Source of the DNA: Akanthomyces muscarius
Taxonomy: Eukaryota > Ascomycota > Sordariomycetes > Hypocreales > Cordycipitaceae
Reading direction: 5' to 3'
Length of the DNA stretch: 64,000 nt
Assembly (NCBI RefSeq): GCF_028009165.1
Contig: NC_079243.1
Coordinates: 124,001-188,000, forward strand
A program made the translations under genes and the position numbers. Below are positions 1 through 11,580 of this stretch, piece by piece. Positions within the stretch are counted from its first letter, which is position 1. Each line of letters starts with the position of its first letter. The notes below the pieces were generated by a model. That model had not been told where the DNA came from. It ran no database searches and saw only the letters and a program-made list of their open reading frames with translations.

Positions 1-690
1 TCCTGTATCGAGTCGTATATGCAGTGCATGAATTCCTGTCCTGGTTGCTGGTGCGGATTTTTCAACGACTGCACCGCAGTTCTGTTTCTTGTCAAAACCG
101 ATACCCGCCTGCAACTGCCAGGTATGTGCCTTGGCACATATGTCATGGCCACCAACGCTCCCGAGTATAGGCTCTGTTCTGCTCTTGGCCGAAGAGTGAA
201 CGAGAATGTCCTCCGTCTCACCCCTCCTTGTGTCGCGACTAAAGCTTGAATAACTCCCCCCACCCCAACTATGCCATTGCGAGCGGAGCTACTCGTAGCT
301 ACAACTACATTTCCGCCCGCAAACAATTCCTCGTTGACTTTACCGTCCGAGACGGTCTCGACCCTCTTTCTCCATGGCTCTACTGTGAAGGGCACAATAG
401 AATCCAACTGATATGTCGGCACACCTGCCAGCCTGCGCGCGACCTGGTACAGCGGGGACCGGAACGCGGGGTAGAACTTCCTCATGCGCGACGTCACTCG
501 GCGCAACGGATTGGTATCCGGCAGCGAGTGGATCGCCAACCACATCTTAATCACTGTTTTCCAAAGTCGCTCCCCGGCGCTCACAAGACTCGCTTCCGCG
601 TCTGCCACCGCTGCGGCGACCGTGAGGAATGTTCCTACGATCGCTTAGGCGCCAGCTTTTTGAAGTCGATTGATGGGGCCGACTAATTTG
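1..690 (-). mobile_element. Degenerate LINE relic, RNase H/C-terminal part
   Basis: On the minus strand, broken frames read like the RNase H and downstream region of a Tad1/I-type LINE ORF2. A 'SSSARNG(I)VGVGG' stretch, an 'AEQN.YSG.L' stretch and a 'QQ.GQEF...IYDS' stretch all recur in the better preserved relic at 13745-15130. Stops and frameshifts are frequent and neither end of an element is visible; the left edge is the window edge. It is a dead fragment with no expected product. Confidence 0.7.
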
Positions 691-1266
691 TCTTAATACG
701 CGTGCATCCAGACATTTGACGCATAATCAACCACTAGCGTCACTGTAGATGTGAATAACTGCCTTGCTGTCGCGGCGGTAGCATATACTCTAGACGAATG
801 ACTGGATGACTTCGCCACTGGAGTCAACTCCCCCACTCAGGCGAATCTGTAGGATACAGTATTGGTAGGAATTCCCCAAATAGTAAAAAGCTAGTTTATC
901 TAAATGCGTTCATCACTAGAGCTGAGAACCTAGTAGATAGCTGTGGAAGCTAAATCGTGTGCTGTAGGGTCTTCTGATGCGGTCTGAAAGATGGTCGATT
1001 ATGGCCAAGGGCTTATGGCAGGCCTGGACGTTCGATTTGCTCTATTCCATGTCGACCATGCCAGTCTGGCTTTTCATTTTTCTGCTCTTCCTCCTGGGCC
1101 GATGGGACACAGAGGTACCCATGCTCGCTATCTATGGACATTGAGCCTCCATCACCAACCAAGTCCACATCCTTCAACAGCTTACTGTCCTTCAGGTTTT
1201 CCACAGCGCGCCCGTATAACGCGGTCTTATGTCACTCGAGCAGGCAAAAGTAGGCAAAGCCATCAG
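691..1266. other. Intergenic stretch, nothing recognised
   Basis: I see no convincing coding frame, repeat or RNA gene here. The short frames present are scattered and resemble no family I recognise. Confidence 0.5.
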
Positions 1267-1295
1267 TCAGCCTGAAATTATCAAGCCTGGAGCCT

Positions 1296-1600
1296 CTAAG
1301 AGCAACCTCGGCTCTGTTTGTCTCCGGCTTCGTGAGCATAATCTCCGCTGTATGTTGCGTAGTCTAGACGAGTGCTTCTCCTGACTGATGGTCCAAACGC
1401 TTCTACAGGCTCGGTCAGACCTGCGTTGAACCAGCTGGCTACCATTTTTTTCGTCCGGATCATCGCACCAAAGGCTGACACAGCATCGAATTATGGTTTC
1501 GTCGAACTCGATGTAGCCTGTAGCTTCCATCATTTGCCGCACTTGGGAGCTTGACACTCTCGCGCTGCGTTGAAAGCCATCCCTCCCTGTCAGTAACAGC
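1296..1600 (-). pseudogene. Relic of a LaeA-like SAM methyltransferase C-terminus
   Basis: Two overlapping minus-strand frames together resemble the C-terminal end of fungal SAM-dependent methyltransferases of the LaeA/velvet-associated type. One frame carries 'MMEATGYIEFDETIIR' followed by 'W..DP.EK'. After a frameshift near 1450 a second frame carries 'WFNAGLTEPVEAF', matching the usual 'WF..GL..G.EA' segment. The SAM-binding N-terminal half is absent and no start codon context is visible, so this is a truncated, frameshifted fragment. The call rests on recognising the family pattern and could be wrong. Confidence 0.4.
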
Positions 1601-1659
1601 TGAGACCATTCTAGAAGAGCAGAGTGGTCAGGTACGGCAGTATTTTCCATCGCGGCACC

Positions 1660-2835
1660 CTTTTATCTCAACCTGCTGTATAACGCCCCTCTCACGGGTC
1701 GTATGTCTAGTAACAGTTGGCATGACTTCCTTTTTCTATTTTTGGGGGAGCAAAGAACGAGTCGATCGACCTTTGCATAACTCACTCGAAGGCGTTATTA
1801 TACACAGCCTCCCACAAACTGCCACGTATGCTGCCCAGAAGCAGTCTCATGTGTACCAAATCGCAACCAGTTGGTAGTGGAGCCCAAGAGTCACTTTCTA
1901 TATTCGGTTGCACTGTGGTCACGTTTGGGGGGATTCTGGAACAAGAACTCGCAATGAAATCACAATTTCCAGATTCAGGGGTAACATACCCTAGGCAAGG
2001 CCCTTACGTGCCAGGAGTTCTCAATTTTATGGAATGATTGGCCAGTAACGCAATTTTCTCGAAATCGCGAGGTCACGATCTACTGGTGCCGGGTAGGCGT
2101 ATGAACGATAGCCTCTGGCGCGTACTAAAATTAAGATACCGCTCACCTTTTTTTTTCAAGCGACACAGTGAATTTTGAAGCGTAAAACATTGGCTGCGGC
2201 GGATCGTGCGTACCACTGCAACTCTATTTCCAGGAGCAGTGCCTGATTACCACCTGTGCGCTATTCCATTAGTATTTTACGAGGATTTGATTGAGGGGAG
2301 GAAATGATTAAGTTAGTGATAGGCAATATGGTGCGCTGACACGGACACCCGTGGCATGCTCTGGGCTCAGGTGGTTCATACAATCAGGCTGTGCCACGCA
2401 GGTCCGCGTCAACGCACCACAATACAACATTCCTCTTGTGCATACGTGTGATGCTTCATGTTCATGATGATGTAGTAGATGCGGAACATTGCAATTCAAA
2501 TAAAGCGGCCCATGACGCAGCGTCCTAATTCAGGCGCTTCTTGCTGATAGAAGGAAGGTCTTGAGCAGTCAGGCTCCTTGCTGGCGAGCTGTTCTGCATG
2601 ATGGTGTGCAATTTTATGCCAGAGCATCCGGGGCTGCTCTCTTGTGTGCTTGCACACGGCACAGTCTTCGCGTCGAGGTACGGGACAGGGGGCTGGAGAC
2701 CTCCAGAAAGTACATCGGTCATGGCATCCCGGCTCCTGTCGAGCGCGTCATGCCAGCTTTCCCGCAGTGCAATGACGGTGGCATTCCGTTGCACAGGTCT
2801 TCGGTTGGTGGATGTAACCGGGGGCTTTCCGTCGC
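1660..2835. other. Intergenic stretch, nothing recognised
   Basis: Only short, mutually overlapping frames occur and none has recognisable domains. Composition is mixed with no long simple repeat. Confidence 0.5.
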
Positions 2836-3480
2836 ATGTGCAGTGGGCGAAGACGCAACGCCCCAGGCCTCGCGGGTGACGTGCTCGCAGTCAAACATCT
2901 ACTTGCCTATGGCTCCAGTGCTGCGCATTGCGATGCTGATGGACAAACGGCGCTACACTACGTCGTTAAGCACGCGGGTACTAATAGCCACGAAATTGTT
3001 TGGAGATTGCTTGACAGCATGTCAACCGCGGAAGCAGTCGCCGTCGTCACCGCGAAAGACAGACACGGCGCAGATGCGTTGCATCACGCTCTTGGCAGAG
3101 ATGGGTGTACCGACCCTACCGTAATAAGCTACTTGTTGACCTACGGAGTCGGGGAAAATGAGCTGAACAATGCCGGCCTTTCACACTCCGCAAACTATTT
3201 CAGCCGACATGATATGGTTCCTAACCCCTCCGAAATGGAAATGGTACAATTGCTCTTCGACTCTGGCGCAGACGCGGTCTTCAAGAGTGAAGAAAAGCGG
3301 CTCAGTTTGGCCCATTTATTTGCAGGAGGTTACTGCGTGAGTGTGGACGTGCTCTCTAAAGTGGCAACCATTGGCATTGTCTCGGGAGCCAAGATGGCGA
3401 GGGACGAACTCTCTTACATCACATTGCCCTTGGCGGATCTCTCACCTCCGAGCTTCTATGTTATCTTTGTGTTGAGGTAG
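2836..3480 (+). CDS. Ankyrin-repeat protein fragment
   Basis: A 214-residue frame begins with a good ankyrin repeat. 'GDVLAVKHLLAYG' is followed by 'DADGQTALHYVVKHAG', the TALHxA helix-turn signature. Weaker repeats follow, with 'DRHGADALHHALGRDG' near residues 77-92 and 'VQLLFDSGADAVF' near residue 145. Ankyrin arrays mediate protein binding, and in fungi they commonly form the C-terminal part of STAND/NLR proteins. No NACHT or other N-terminal domain is seen upstream, and the frame opens within noncoding-looking DNA, so it is probably a gene fragment. The chosen methionine is simply the first in frame and may not be a real start. Confidence 0.5.
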   Translation: MCSGRRRNAPGLAGDVLAVKHLLAYGSSAAHCDADGQTALHYVVKHAGTNSHEIVWRLLDSMSTAEAVAVVTAKDRHGADALHHALGRDGCTDPTVISYLLTYGVGENELNNAGLSHSANYFSRHDMVPNPSEMEMVQLLFDSGADAVFKSEEKRLSLAHLFAGGYCVSVDVLSKVATIGIVSGAKMARDELSYITLPLADLSPPSFYVIFVLR

Positions 3481-3689
3481 GGCTGTCAAAAGAGAGTCGA
3501 GCGACACGTGGCAAGACGGCAATATGTTACGCTACCGACATGCGGGAACACCATCATCATGATAGTTCGACCCGGGGCGCTGGCGTCGGACGGAAACTTT
3601 GCTGCAAGGATAGTTCTAGATGCTTCATATCTGACACTGTAATCATTCACTTAGACTCTACCTTTGTCACGTAATTCCTCCCAGCCACA

Positions 3690-4559
3690 CACCTTCTTGT
3701 AACCCTAACAAGCCGACTCCAACAGGCTTTAAAATCTGGGTTATTGCTGAAGCTGGGTATTTCCTAAACTGGAAATGGCACACGCCTGGAGCCTCCTTTG
3801 ACCACCTCGATAATCAAGAACCACAGGCTAAGAGAGGTCGGAAGAGATCTCATGAGGACTCAATACAGGTCAACCCGACACAAGCTGTCGTTATCTCCCT
3901 AGTTAAACAGCTGCCAACCTCGACATATCACGTCTTCCTTGATAACCTCTTCTCCTCGCCGAATCTCTTCCTCGCTCTTCGGAAGCAGAATATTGGTGCT
4001 ACAGGCACTGAGCGCCTAAATTGTGGCATTTATCAGGGCTTTGTTAGGGCTAAGAAAGACGACTCAAAAGGCCACAACCTCTGGCCACATAATACTATTC
4101 AGTCTATCCCAACGCCTAATAATCAGGTATAGAAAAAACTAACTTCCTAAGAATCTGCTAGCTAACTTGTTCTAGGTCAACCAGCTCGCCTGGAAAGATA
4201 ACGCGCTTGTGTTGATGCTAACGACCGTCTACACTGGTGACGAATTCGAAGAACGCGTACGGCGCCGGCCGACAACTAAACAACCACGAGCACGGCCGAT
4301 ACAGCGAGTATTTGCAGAAGAGCCGGTAAAGACCTTATCTGTACCGTCTTTTGCTGCCGCTTATAACGACTTTATGGGTGCTGTTGATATTGGAGATCAG
4401 TATAAGGCAGCCTCTAGCCAAGACCACCGAGTTTATATGGGAAATTGGCAGGCAATTACGTATAGCTTCCTTCTCGAGACTGTCATTATCAACAGCTTCC
4501 TTATACAGCAGCAAGCGACGAACTTTACACCCTCAAAGAGTCAGAAAGAATGGCAGTGA
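3690..4559 (+). pseudogene. PiggyBac-like transposase relic (DDE_Tnp_1_7)
   Basis: The frame beginning at 'NKPTPTGFKIWVIAEAGYF' reads into 'VFLDNLFSSPNLFLALR' and 'GATGTERLN', matching the piggyBac DDE domain (the 'DN.F.S..L...LR' and 'GT.R.N' segments). A TAG after 4126 can be removed by a plausible 49-nt intron at 4127-4175 (GTATAG...CTAAC...TAG). The second exon carries 'LAWKDNALVLMLTTVY' and 'AAYNDFMGAVDIGDQY', the conserved downstream 'YN..M.GVD..DQ' motif. The N-terminal third is missing, along with any visible terminal repeats. The relic stops at 4559, directly against the 3' end of the truncated Zn2Cys6 gene on the other strand. Confidence 0.75.
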
Positions 4560-4672
4560 CCCGAGCCGCATGAGTCAGTCGCGCATCCCCAAAGCAGTAG
4601 ATGCCGCCGGGGTCGACGGCTTGACTCCGCGGGTAGCCAAGTCTTGGGGCCTGGTTCGTCAGAGAGGTAAAA

Positions 4673-5608
4673 TTATCTCCCTGTCCCGTTATACGGGGCA
4701 TTTTTTGGAACAGGCACCAATTGCTTCTGTGGGTGGCCCAAGAGCTCGCCATTAAAGGACACAGAGCTCCGTAGTAGCGTCGGGGGCATACCGTTGTCCC
4801 ATTTCCAGTTGTTTAGCTGCGGCGTTCCGGGCGTTGCCGCCACACAAGTCGACCATGTGGTTGACTCAGCGCCAAAGGGCAATATTTGTTCTGCAGAACC
4901 GGATACGCTGCCATATGGACGCCAGCCATATCCTACATTCATAGATTCAGGCATTGTGATTGGGCGTGGCTCAGCGAAACCCCAGGCGACGCTCGATCCA
5001 GGGGAGATACTAAAGTTCTGTTCGGCGGAAATCGGTATGCCTGATCCTGTGTTCAACAGTGTCAGTATATTCCACCCCTATTCTGCAGGAGCCTTCAGGT
5101 CGAGTCAACAAACCTTCGCCTGTAACGCTCGAATACCCGATGGCGGGGGCAGCATGTCCAACAGAGTCTTGCATCGGCCCCGTCCCGTACATACACCCTG
5201 GTGCCATGACAGCGGGATTCTCAGGCCCAAGGGCTGGCAAAGAGGACTGCAAATGCGCTGTCGAGCTGCCAGTTCCTTGGCCAGTAGGCTTGCCTTGCAA
5301 GCTCACCCCCGGTTGCTGGTCAACAGGGAAGAAGCTGCAGTTTTTCTTGAGTCGTATGCAGCTGATACAGCGGTTTTGTGTCTCTAGAGACACAATGCAG
5401 CGAATCTTTCGGCGTCGGCAATGACCTGTTTGCAGCCTTGGTCAGTGATCGAGCAAGGCTCCAGTAGCCCCGAGCTACCATGCGGTTGCCCAGCGAGCCA
5501 CGAGCCGCGAAGAAGAAAAGAACCAGACTTACTACATGCTATTGGTGTTCTGTGATATCCAAGCTTGTTACGCTTCTTCTCCCCCGCCGCTTTCGCGCTG
5601 TCCGCCAT
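4673..5608 (-). pseudogene. Broken Zn(II)2Cys6 transcription factor with intact DNA-binding domain
   Basis: Read on the minus strand, an ATG at 5608 starts 'MADSAKAAGEKKRNKLGYHR'. A 107-nt GT-AG intron at 5426-5532 splits the serine codon directly after the first zinc cysteine. Spliced, the domain reads C-SH-C-RRRKIR-C-x9-C-IS-C-IRLKKN-C, a perfect CX2CX6CX9CX2CX6C binuclear cluster followed by 'SFFPVDQQPG'. Such proteins bind CGG-type promoter half-sites in the nucleus. Downstream the frame is shifted by one base near 5045. The shifted frame continues with a Pro/Ser/Gly-rich region, including 'LNNWKWDN' and 'LLRSSVSFN', and stops at 4673. No fungal-specific middle homology domain follows, and the gene ends near the piggyBac relic. 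The frameshift suggests a pseudogene, but a sequencing error would leave a short zinc-cluster protein. Confidence 0.7.
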
Positions 5609-6680
5609 GGTGCGCACTGCCGGTGTGGGATATGATCGCTTGAGAATGGGAGCCAGCTGTCCGTGCTTTGCAGTCAAAGAATTAATTAGATCGAGAAAAG
5701 GTTTATGTTGACGGAGAATTTATGCTTTATACCAAGTCCCGAGGCGAAGACTTTGTCCAACCCGCGACTCCCGTTGGGCGACAGCTGGAGTTGATGTTAA
5801 CGCGAAAGGCTGTTGGGGCCACTATTTATCTTGCTGCTGCTGCTGCAATCCGTTACCAGGAGAACGTTGCTGCTATGCGCGGGCGCCTAATTATCCCCTG
5901 TCTCCCACGACTGCAGTGTAGAATGGAGAGGCAAGGAGCAAGTAGTCGCGATGAAGATGCCGCAGGCCAATGCCTATCACAATTGAACAATCCGGAGATG
6001 CGCGCGTCTCAAGATGCGAGTTTGGCTTTTCGCCACAGGCACTGCCCTTAGAAGGAAAAAAGAAGGACCGGAAGCGGCTGGAGGAAGAATTGGGTGGCTG
6101 CGCGTGCCTGGTTTTAACAATGCCAGACCTTGGAGAAGCATTATTTTTTCGCGAATGAGGCGTACGTGGTACATTCCTTGGTCGCACTCAATAGCCTTAT
6201 CGAGAAAAGGCAAGGCCGTTTCCAGCTCGTGTGCCTCAATGTGCGTGAGGATGTTGCGACAAGGTTTGCGACGTTTGGCGCGCTACGCCGCTGGTGTGGA
6301 TTTCAAAGGCGTGGTGAAAGGATGCAGCGGTCAGGGTGATGGTTGACCTGACCTTAGGGATACGTAGTCTGGGAGGAACGCTTCGTGGCCTGAAGCCACA
6401 GCGCTTACTGCCGTGCAGCAAAGTGCAGGTTCAGCGTCTATAGCACCCAATCAAGTGTTGCACAGCGCATTGTACCAACCATTCCCGACGTGTCTGTGTA
6501 CCTCATGGTGACGGTTGCTCCTCTCCTCTCGATGCGTCTCTTCCGCCGCCTGGCGAAACTCCAATGGCGGTCGGACAGTCCTCCGGATGGCAGACCAAGG
6601 TGGGATTGGAAACCCGACGAGCTCGGTAGCGTCGACGCACTAAGTCACTAACTTAGGGCATTTTGAGCTGACGCTTCTAA
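5609..6680. other. Intergenic stretch, no gene supported
   Basis: Several short frames overlap in all directions. The best of them, at 5722-6051 and 6130-6339 on the plus strand, have no domain I recognise. The part just upstream of 6681 ends in a 'TAACAG' that could be an intron acceptor for the next gene. Confidence 0.4.
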
Positions 6681-7659
6681 CAGCCATTCTCCGTCCGTCT
6701 CGCGTGGGACACGAGCACAACAACCGTCCCGACAAGATCGCGACCAGCTCCCGGCGCTTCTGCCCGCGTCCTAGAGGCTGGTGACTTGGGCGCTACTAGT
6801 CTGCATGTCACTGCCTGTGTTGAGAGGGAGCTCGACTTGCAGCGGCTTGCCAAAATTCAGGATTTGCTCTGGGTCGCAGGCTTGCCCTTGCCGCCCCGTG
6901 CCCTCCACCACCAGCTCTTGCTAGGTCGCGAGATCTTTATCACGGAGCAGATAGACATGTATATGGTCTGGACAGCGGGGCGCATATTCATCATATTCAT
7001 GAAGCCGATTCCGCGCTTCCTTCTGGAGCCGGATTTCTGGGCCGCCTATCTCATCTGTGCAGATGAATGTGGCTGCGCTTCCGGCACCAAGTCCTTCCAA
7101 GCAGCTACGCAAGAGAAGTGCAGGCGCCGAGTCTCTCCGTCAACGCGCACTCGGCTTCTTGTACTCATACGCCGCGTTGCTGTCCCATGAGAGCGACTTT
7201 CGAGTTGCCCCGGAAAAGCACCTTCTTCCTTCAGAAGTGCGATGGCTCACATGGCGGATTTTGGTGCAGCAGTTGGACATGGAGCGTATCTGTCCCGACA
7301 TCGACTGCCACTTCATCCACCGCGAGCTGCGCCTCGGCCGTCTGAATAAAGCCTACGCCCTCGCCAAAGCCCCCCTGCGTGGGTATATGACTCGGTGGGA
7401 CCAGTACGGCAGCTTCTTCCGCGATTATTTTGGTTGCCTAGCCAGCGCAACAGTGTACATCGCTATTGTCCTGACCGCTATGCAGGTCGGGCTGGCAACT
7501 GGGTCCCTGGCCCATAATCATGCGTTCCAGTCTGCGTCGTATGGTTTCACTGTGTTTTCCATTCTAGGGCCTCTGATTGCAGCCTCAGTTGTTATGCTTC
7601 AATTCTGTGGCATGTTTTTGTTGAATTGGGCGAAAGCTGTAAATCGGAGAAAAGAATAG
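6681..7659 (+). pseudogene. Frameshifted DUF6601 membrane protein
   Basis: The first frame (open from 6681) reads 'ERELDLQRLAKIQDLLWVAG', then 'PPRALHHQLLLGREIFITEQ' and 'MKPIPRFLLEPDFW'. After a shift near 7120 the second frame reads 'ALGFLYSYAALLSHESDF', 'KHLLPSEVRWLTWRI', 'ELRLGRLNKAYAL' and 'RGYM.RWDQYGSFF'. It ends with two hydrophobic helices ('YIAIVLTAMQVGLATGSLA' and 'FSILGPLIAASVVMLQFCG') and a basic tail. This order matches the fungal DUF6601 family, whose function is unknown and which ends in two transmembrane segments. There is no ATG before 6786 in the first frame, so a 5' exon is missing or cut off. The single frameshift makes it a likely pseudogene unless the base call is wrong. 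Confidence 0.7.
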
Positions 7660-9889
7660 TCGTTCGTGTTACACCGCCATTCGTAGAGCATCTCTCCATG
7701 CTTACAGGCTTGACTGGCGGCATCTCTCGTGATCGAACTCTTAAGTTTCCCTGTTCCGAAGAGTTCCTAGATGAGCCACCAATGCTCGAAGCTATGTGGG
7801 TTAATTCAACTACAAATTGTGGCACAAAAGACATCTGATTAGTCATACTTTTGGGACTTGAACAAAGGTATTTGCTGCTCGATTGGTGTGCTGAAACTGA
7901 CAAAGGTAGAGAGAGTAGTTTTGTTGTAAAGGCTGCGCAGCGGCAGGGTTTTGGCGGCGGCTCTTCAGGCGGTCAGGGCCGCTGTTGCCTCCACTGGCAG
8001 GGCCAGGGCGGTACTGGGACGATCGAGATAACTTGAGGGGTGATACAGGCGACCAATGAGTTCGCACTTAAGGTTCTAAATATAAGCCCCTGCATGCCCT
8101 GGGCCGAGATTATCGTCATCAGCCAGCTGCAAAATCCTTGAGTAGCTGCATTCCTATGAACTGCTCCCTAGTTCAGGCAGCGCCCCGTGTTCCTACGCCC
8201 GTAAGATTGAGATCTTTTATCTTGGACGGCTGCTTCCTATGAGCTCTTCGCCAATACTGAACGCTGCTCGCCATCGCCGTGTCGCGCTGATAGCGGCTGC
8301 AGATCAGCGTGGTGTTGAGGAGTTTTTGATCGCGATGTCGGCTGGCGGCACAAATGGGCGTACCTGCAACTACTTCCGCAGGCCCAGTAAACTTCAAGTT
8401 GCCGTCGTTTTTTTTGCGTAGGGTACGTTTTTATTCAATTGCAAGCGTTCAAGAATGTCATCGATATTTCCTATATGCGCGGACAATCAGGAGACTTGAT
8501 TGTAGTCGCGACTGGCCTGTCGCTATGTCATCTTCTGTGTGGTGCTCACCTTGAAGATCCTGTAGGCCAGCATAAGTCCTCGGAAGTGTACGAATGGGCA
8601 AGTTGTCGATTCCGCGCAATTTGACGATTGTACTCGTGCAGCAGCTAGATAGCTTGTTGGCCAGACGCGCAGCGATGTTATAGCACCCGGCCCGCATCTC
8701 AAGCTGAACCTCCTAAATCTTGTCGCCCAATTCCTTATGCAGCTTCCGCACCTCTCCTTGACTTCTGTTTTTGCGTTGTCGCTCGCGCCGGCAGCTGCAT
8801 TTTCTATTGCTTCGGCGAGGCTACTTTTTGAAGTTTGGGGCAAATTCTGTAAAGAAGTTTTCGTGTGTTCGACGATGTCCTGCATCTCATGCATTTTGCC
8901 ATCAAGCACCTCACGGGTAGGTGCGCGGGTAAGGCTAGTCTGAGCCAATTTCGGTCAGGAGCTCCCGCGCAAAGCAGACCGCCAAAAATGGGAGCCTCGA
9001 GCGATTCCTTCAAAGCTTGCAGATCCTTTCAGAATCGATGACGGTACCGTGGAAATCCAAGACTATAGCGATTCGGGCAATCCGAAGCGAAATCACCCTC
9101 TCTCATGCTGAATTTGAAGTTCACAGGACGAGCGTCCCAGGCACCGATATTTTTAAACAGCCGCCGATTCGACGTTATACTAGCGATCCATTCTCGATTA
9201 CAGGTGCAATTCGCAGGAGTTAGCAAGCGCGGCACGCAGCGTCGGTGCGAGGTAGAGAGATCGAATTAGCTTCGTTTGTAACTTGCTCCGTATTCGCGCG
9301 GGCGGGCTCCCCTACTGCATTTCATGTGAACTTCCCTGGCGGCACGTGGTTGCGCGTGATGTTTGGATACAAACTTCTGTTCTTCAAGGATCAGTTGGTC
9401 AATATGGAATATTTTACGCGCCTGGGAGATGACTAGGCGCGTAAGGTCAGGGTTGTCATGCCGGGACCAGGCGACTGCTTGATTATGCCCATGCCGACGC
9501 CTCGGAGAAGAAAACGAGAGCGCCTTATGGGACCGCTGCTAGGCCAGAAATAGCCGCGGAGACAGTGATAACAAGTCAAGAGCAAATAAGGGACAAACGA
9601 ACAAGCGAAAAGCTGCGCACTCATTAGGCATGGGAGAGCCAGAAAGCCACTAGCCACCAACCAACTGCTCTGAAAGCTGTTGGGTGGAAAGGCAACAACG
9701 AGTTGGGGAACAAACGAACAAGTGGACAAAGAGAAAGCAGCCATCAGTCAGGAATGACGAGCCAGATATGGGTTTGAAGAAGGCGTCCCAGCCTTCCAAC
9801 CTCTGATATCCATGATTTTATGACATCCAGCAATTACGTCAAGTCTGCTTGTCCATTCAACAGAGGCAGAGTTATCCGACAAGTACTTG
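7660..9889. other. Intergenic stretch with one weak coiled-coil frame
   Basis: No gene is clearly supported. On the minus strand, 8523-8948 encodes a hydrophilic, helix-prone stretch ('EMQDIVEHTKTSLQN', 'SSLAEAIENAA') that could be coiled coil from a fungal STAND-type N-terminus. It breaks up within 60-70 residues and its neighbours do not continue it. I treat it as unassigned. Confidence 0.35.
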
Positions 9890-10690
9890 AGGCTTGGGCT
9901 TAGTGCCGAGCTGAAGAAACTACCGGAGCTCAGCCTTCCCCGCCGCCTGCTCGGCTACCTTCTGACTGCGCGATCACAACACGGCGACTTTGCGGAATAC
10001 CACGAGAGATTCCACCCAGGACAGGCGACACTGGAGTGCTCTTGCGGGCGCCAGAAGTCACCTACCCATCTTTTCTACTGCAGAAAGGTCCCTCGTCACC
10101 TCCGGGTTCGGCTGGACCCCGACCCAGAGACGGCAATAGGGAAGTTCCTCGGTAGATCCTACAAGGTGTACGTACGCATTGCTGACTTTTATTATTCGAA
10201 GATCAACAAGCGCATGTAGCACCACGTAGGCGTACAAGCCTGGCGCGCTCTGTACAGTATCCAGCCCGAGTAGTTGACGCTGCTCGTTAAACCACCATCC
10301 ATTTCCTTTGTTTTCGACGATACACGCCACTGACAGCAGGGCTCCCGCTGGTCCCCATACAAAGACCAGGAGACAAGAGTTGTTGGCGCAATGCGCCCGC
10401 GGTGGCCGCCGCGGACGCATAACGCCAACAACATCGTGATCCCGCTGACGAGTATCGATTCAGACAGACATATGCCATTGGGCGCGAAACTGCTACAGTT
10501 GGAGGATGGTGACAGGAAGAGTATTCCAGGGGCAACTAGTGAGAACATGGGCGCGACGCGCCTGGTTGGGGCCTACTTAGCGGGTGCGACTGTACATTCA
10601 TCCGTAGAAGGCTCGATAGCACGTCCAAAAGCCTACACTAGGGCGCCAACGGACGTAATAGTCAAATCAAATCAAATCAAATTTCCCTCC
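9890..10690 (+). mobile_element. 5'-truncated LINE-A copy (3' end)
   Basis: The last roughly 107 codons of LINE-A ORF2 (from 'GLSAELKKLPEL' to 'YYSKINKRM') are followed by its 3' UTR and a (TCAAA)n tail ending near 10690. Only about six residues differ from the complete copy at 15577-20320, so this is a recent insertion. Loss of the 5' part with an intact tail is the usual product of target-primed reverse transcription that stopped early. The 5' junction is near 9890. I cannot see a clear target-site duplication. Confidence 0.9.
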
Positions 10691-11580
10691 TCCTTCTTGA
10701 CTCGCCTCCCTCGTGTCTCCCCACTCTAGTGGTAAGATTACTGTGTCTTCCAAGACACCATATTCGCAGCGTCCAAAAGGCAGGCACAGCTAGCCCGTCG
10801 CAACATCCACACACCCCATTCTTCTCCCGAACACCCCCTCCTCCTCAGAGGAACCGACTTCAGCAGCCAGCCCTCTGCCGCGCCGCGCTGCACCAAGGCG
10901 AGACATCTGTCTCCAGCCAGCCCAGCATGCGAGTAGTAGCACCACGCCACACCACCGCTACTATGTGACTCTCTGCTAGTACCTCCTCGTCCTGCCTACC
11001 AGTGCGACCTCGTCGCTCTGTAGTGCCTGCGCTGTCTCGCTGCTTAAGACTTGCCTGTCCCATTGCCCCCATTCCAACTCAACACCAGAATACTTCTTAC
11101 TTCCTCATCAACGGCTCCCCCTCTCAACAAGCTTCCCACCTGCCTCGCGAAACCTGCTTTCATCATTACCGCGCCGCATGCCACTTGCCATCACAGCAAA
11201 CCTGATATCCATCATCTTACTGACCCACGCCTTCACACACATAGCGCTTCCACGCCGACTTGCATACACGCCTGTCGTGCTGATAGTTTTGCTTCGGCAG
11301 CCTCGCTCCCGTTGCATTCTGTCTTCTTTGGTTCGACATCCGTCGCAGACACATAGTTGCTCAGCATTGCCATTTGCTACGACTCGCCACCACGCCAGCG
11401 CACCGCGGTTGGGCGTCCCAAAACACACCCGAACGCGGCAACTGAGCCTCGATATGCAGTAGCACTCACCTCACCTACACATTGAGCGAATCATCTGCCT
11501 ACTTTACCTTACTCTTTGACACGCCCTGCGTGGTTCTCTGTTCAACGGCATTCTACGACTGACGACTCGCAAGACTTGCA
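10691..11580 (+). promoter_or_regulatory. CT-rich leader/promoter region of the YDR124W-like gene
   Basis: This stretch is rich in C and CT blocks on the plus strand with no coherent long frame, the usual look of a filamentous-fungal promoter and 5' UTR. It leads directly into the ATG at 11581. No TATA box or defined operator stands out. Confidence 0.35.

Noticed and set aside
8523..8948. Helix-rich frame as a STAND N-terminal domain
   Set aside because: Only a short coiled-coil-like stretch is seen; no family-specific motif and the frame decays quickly.
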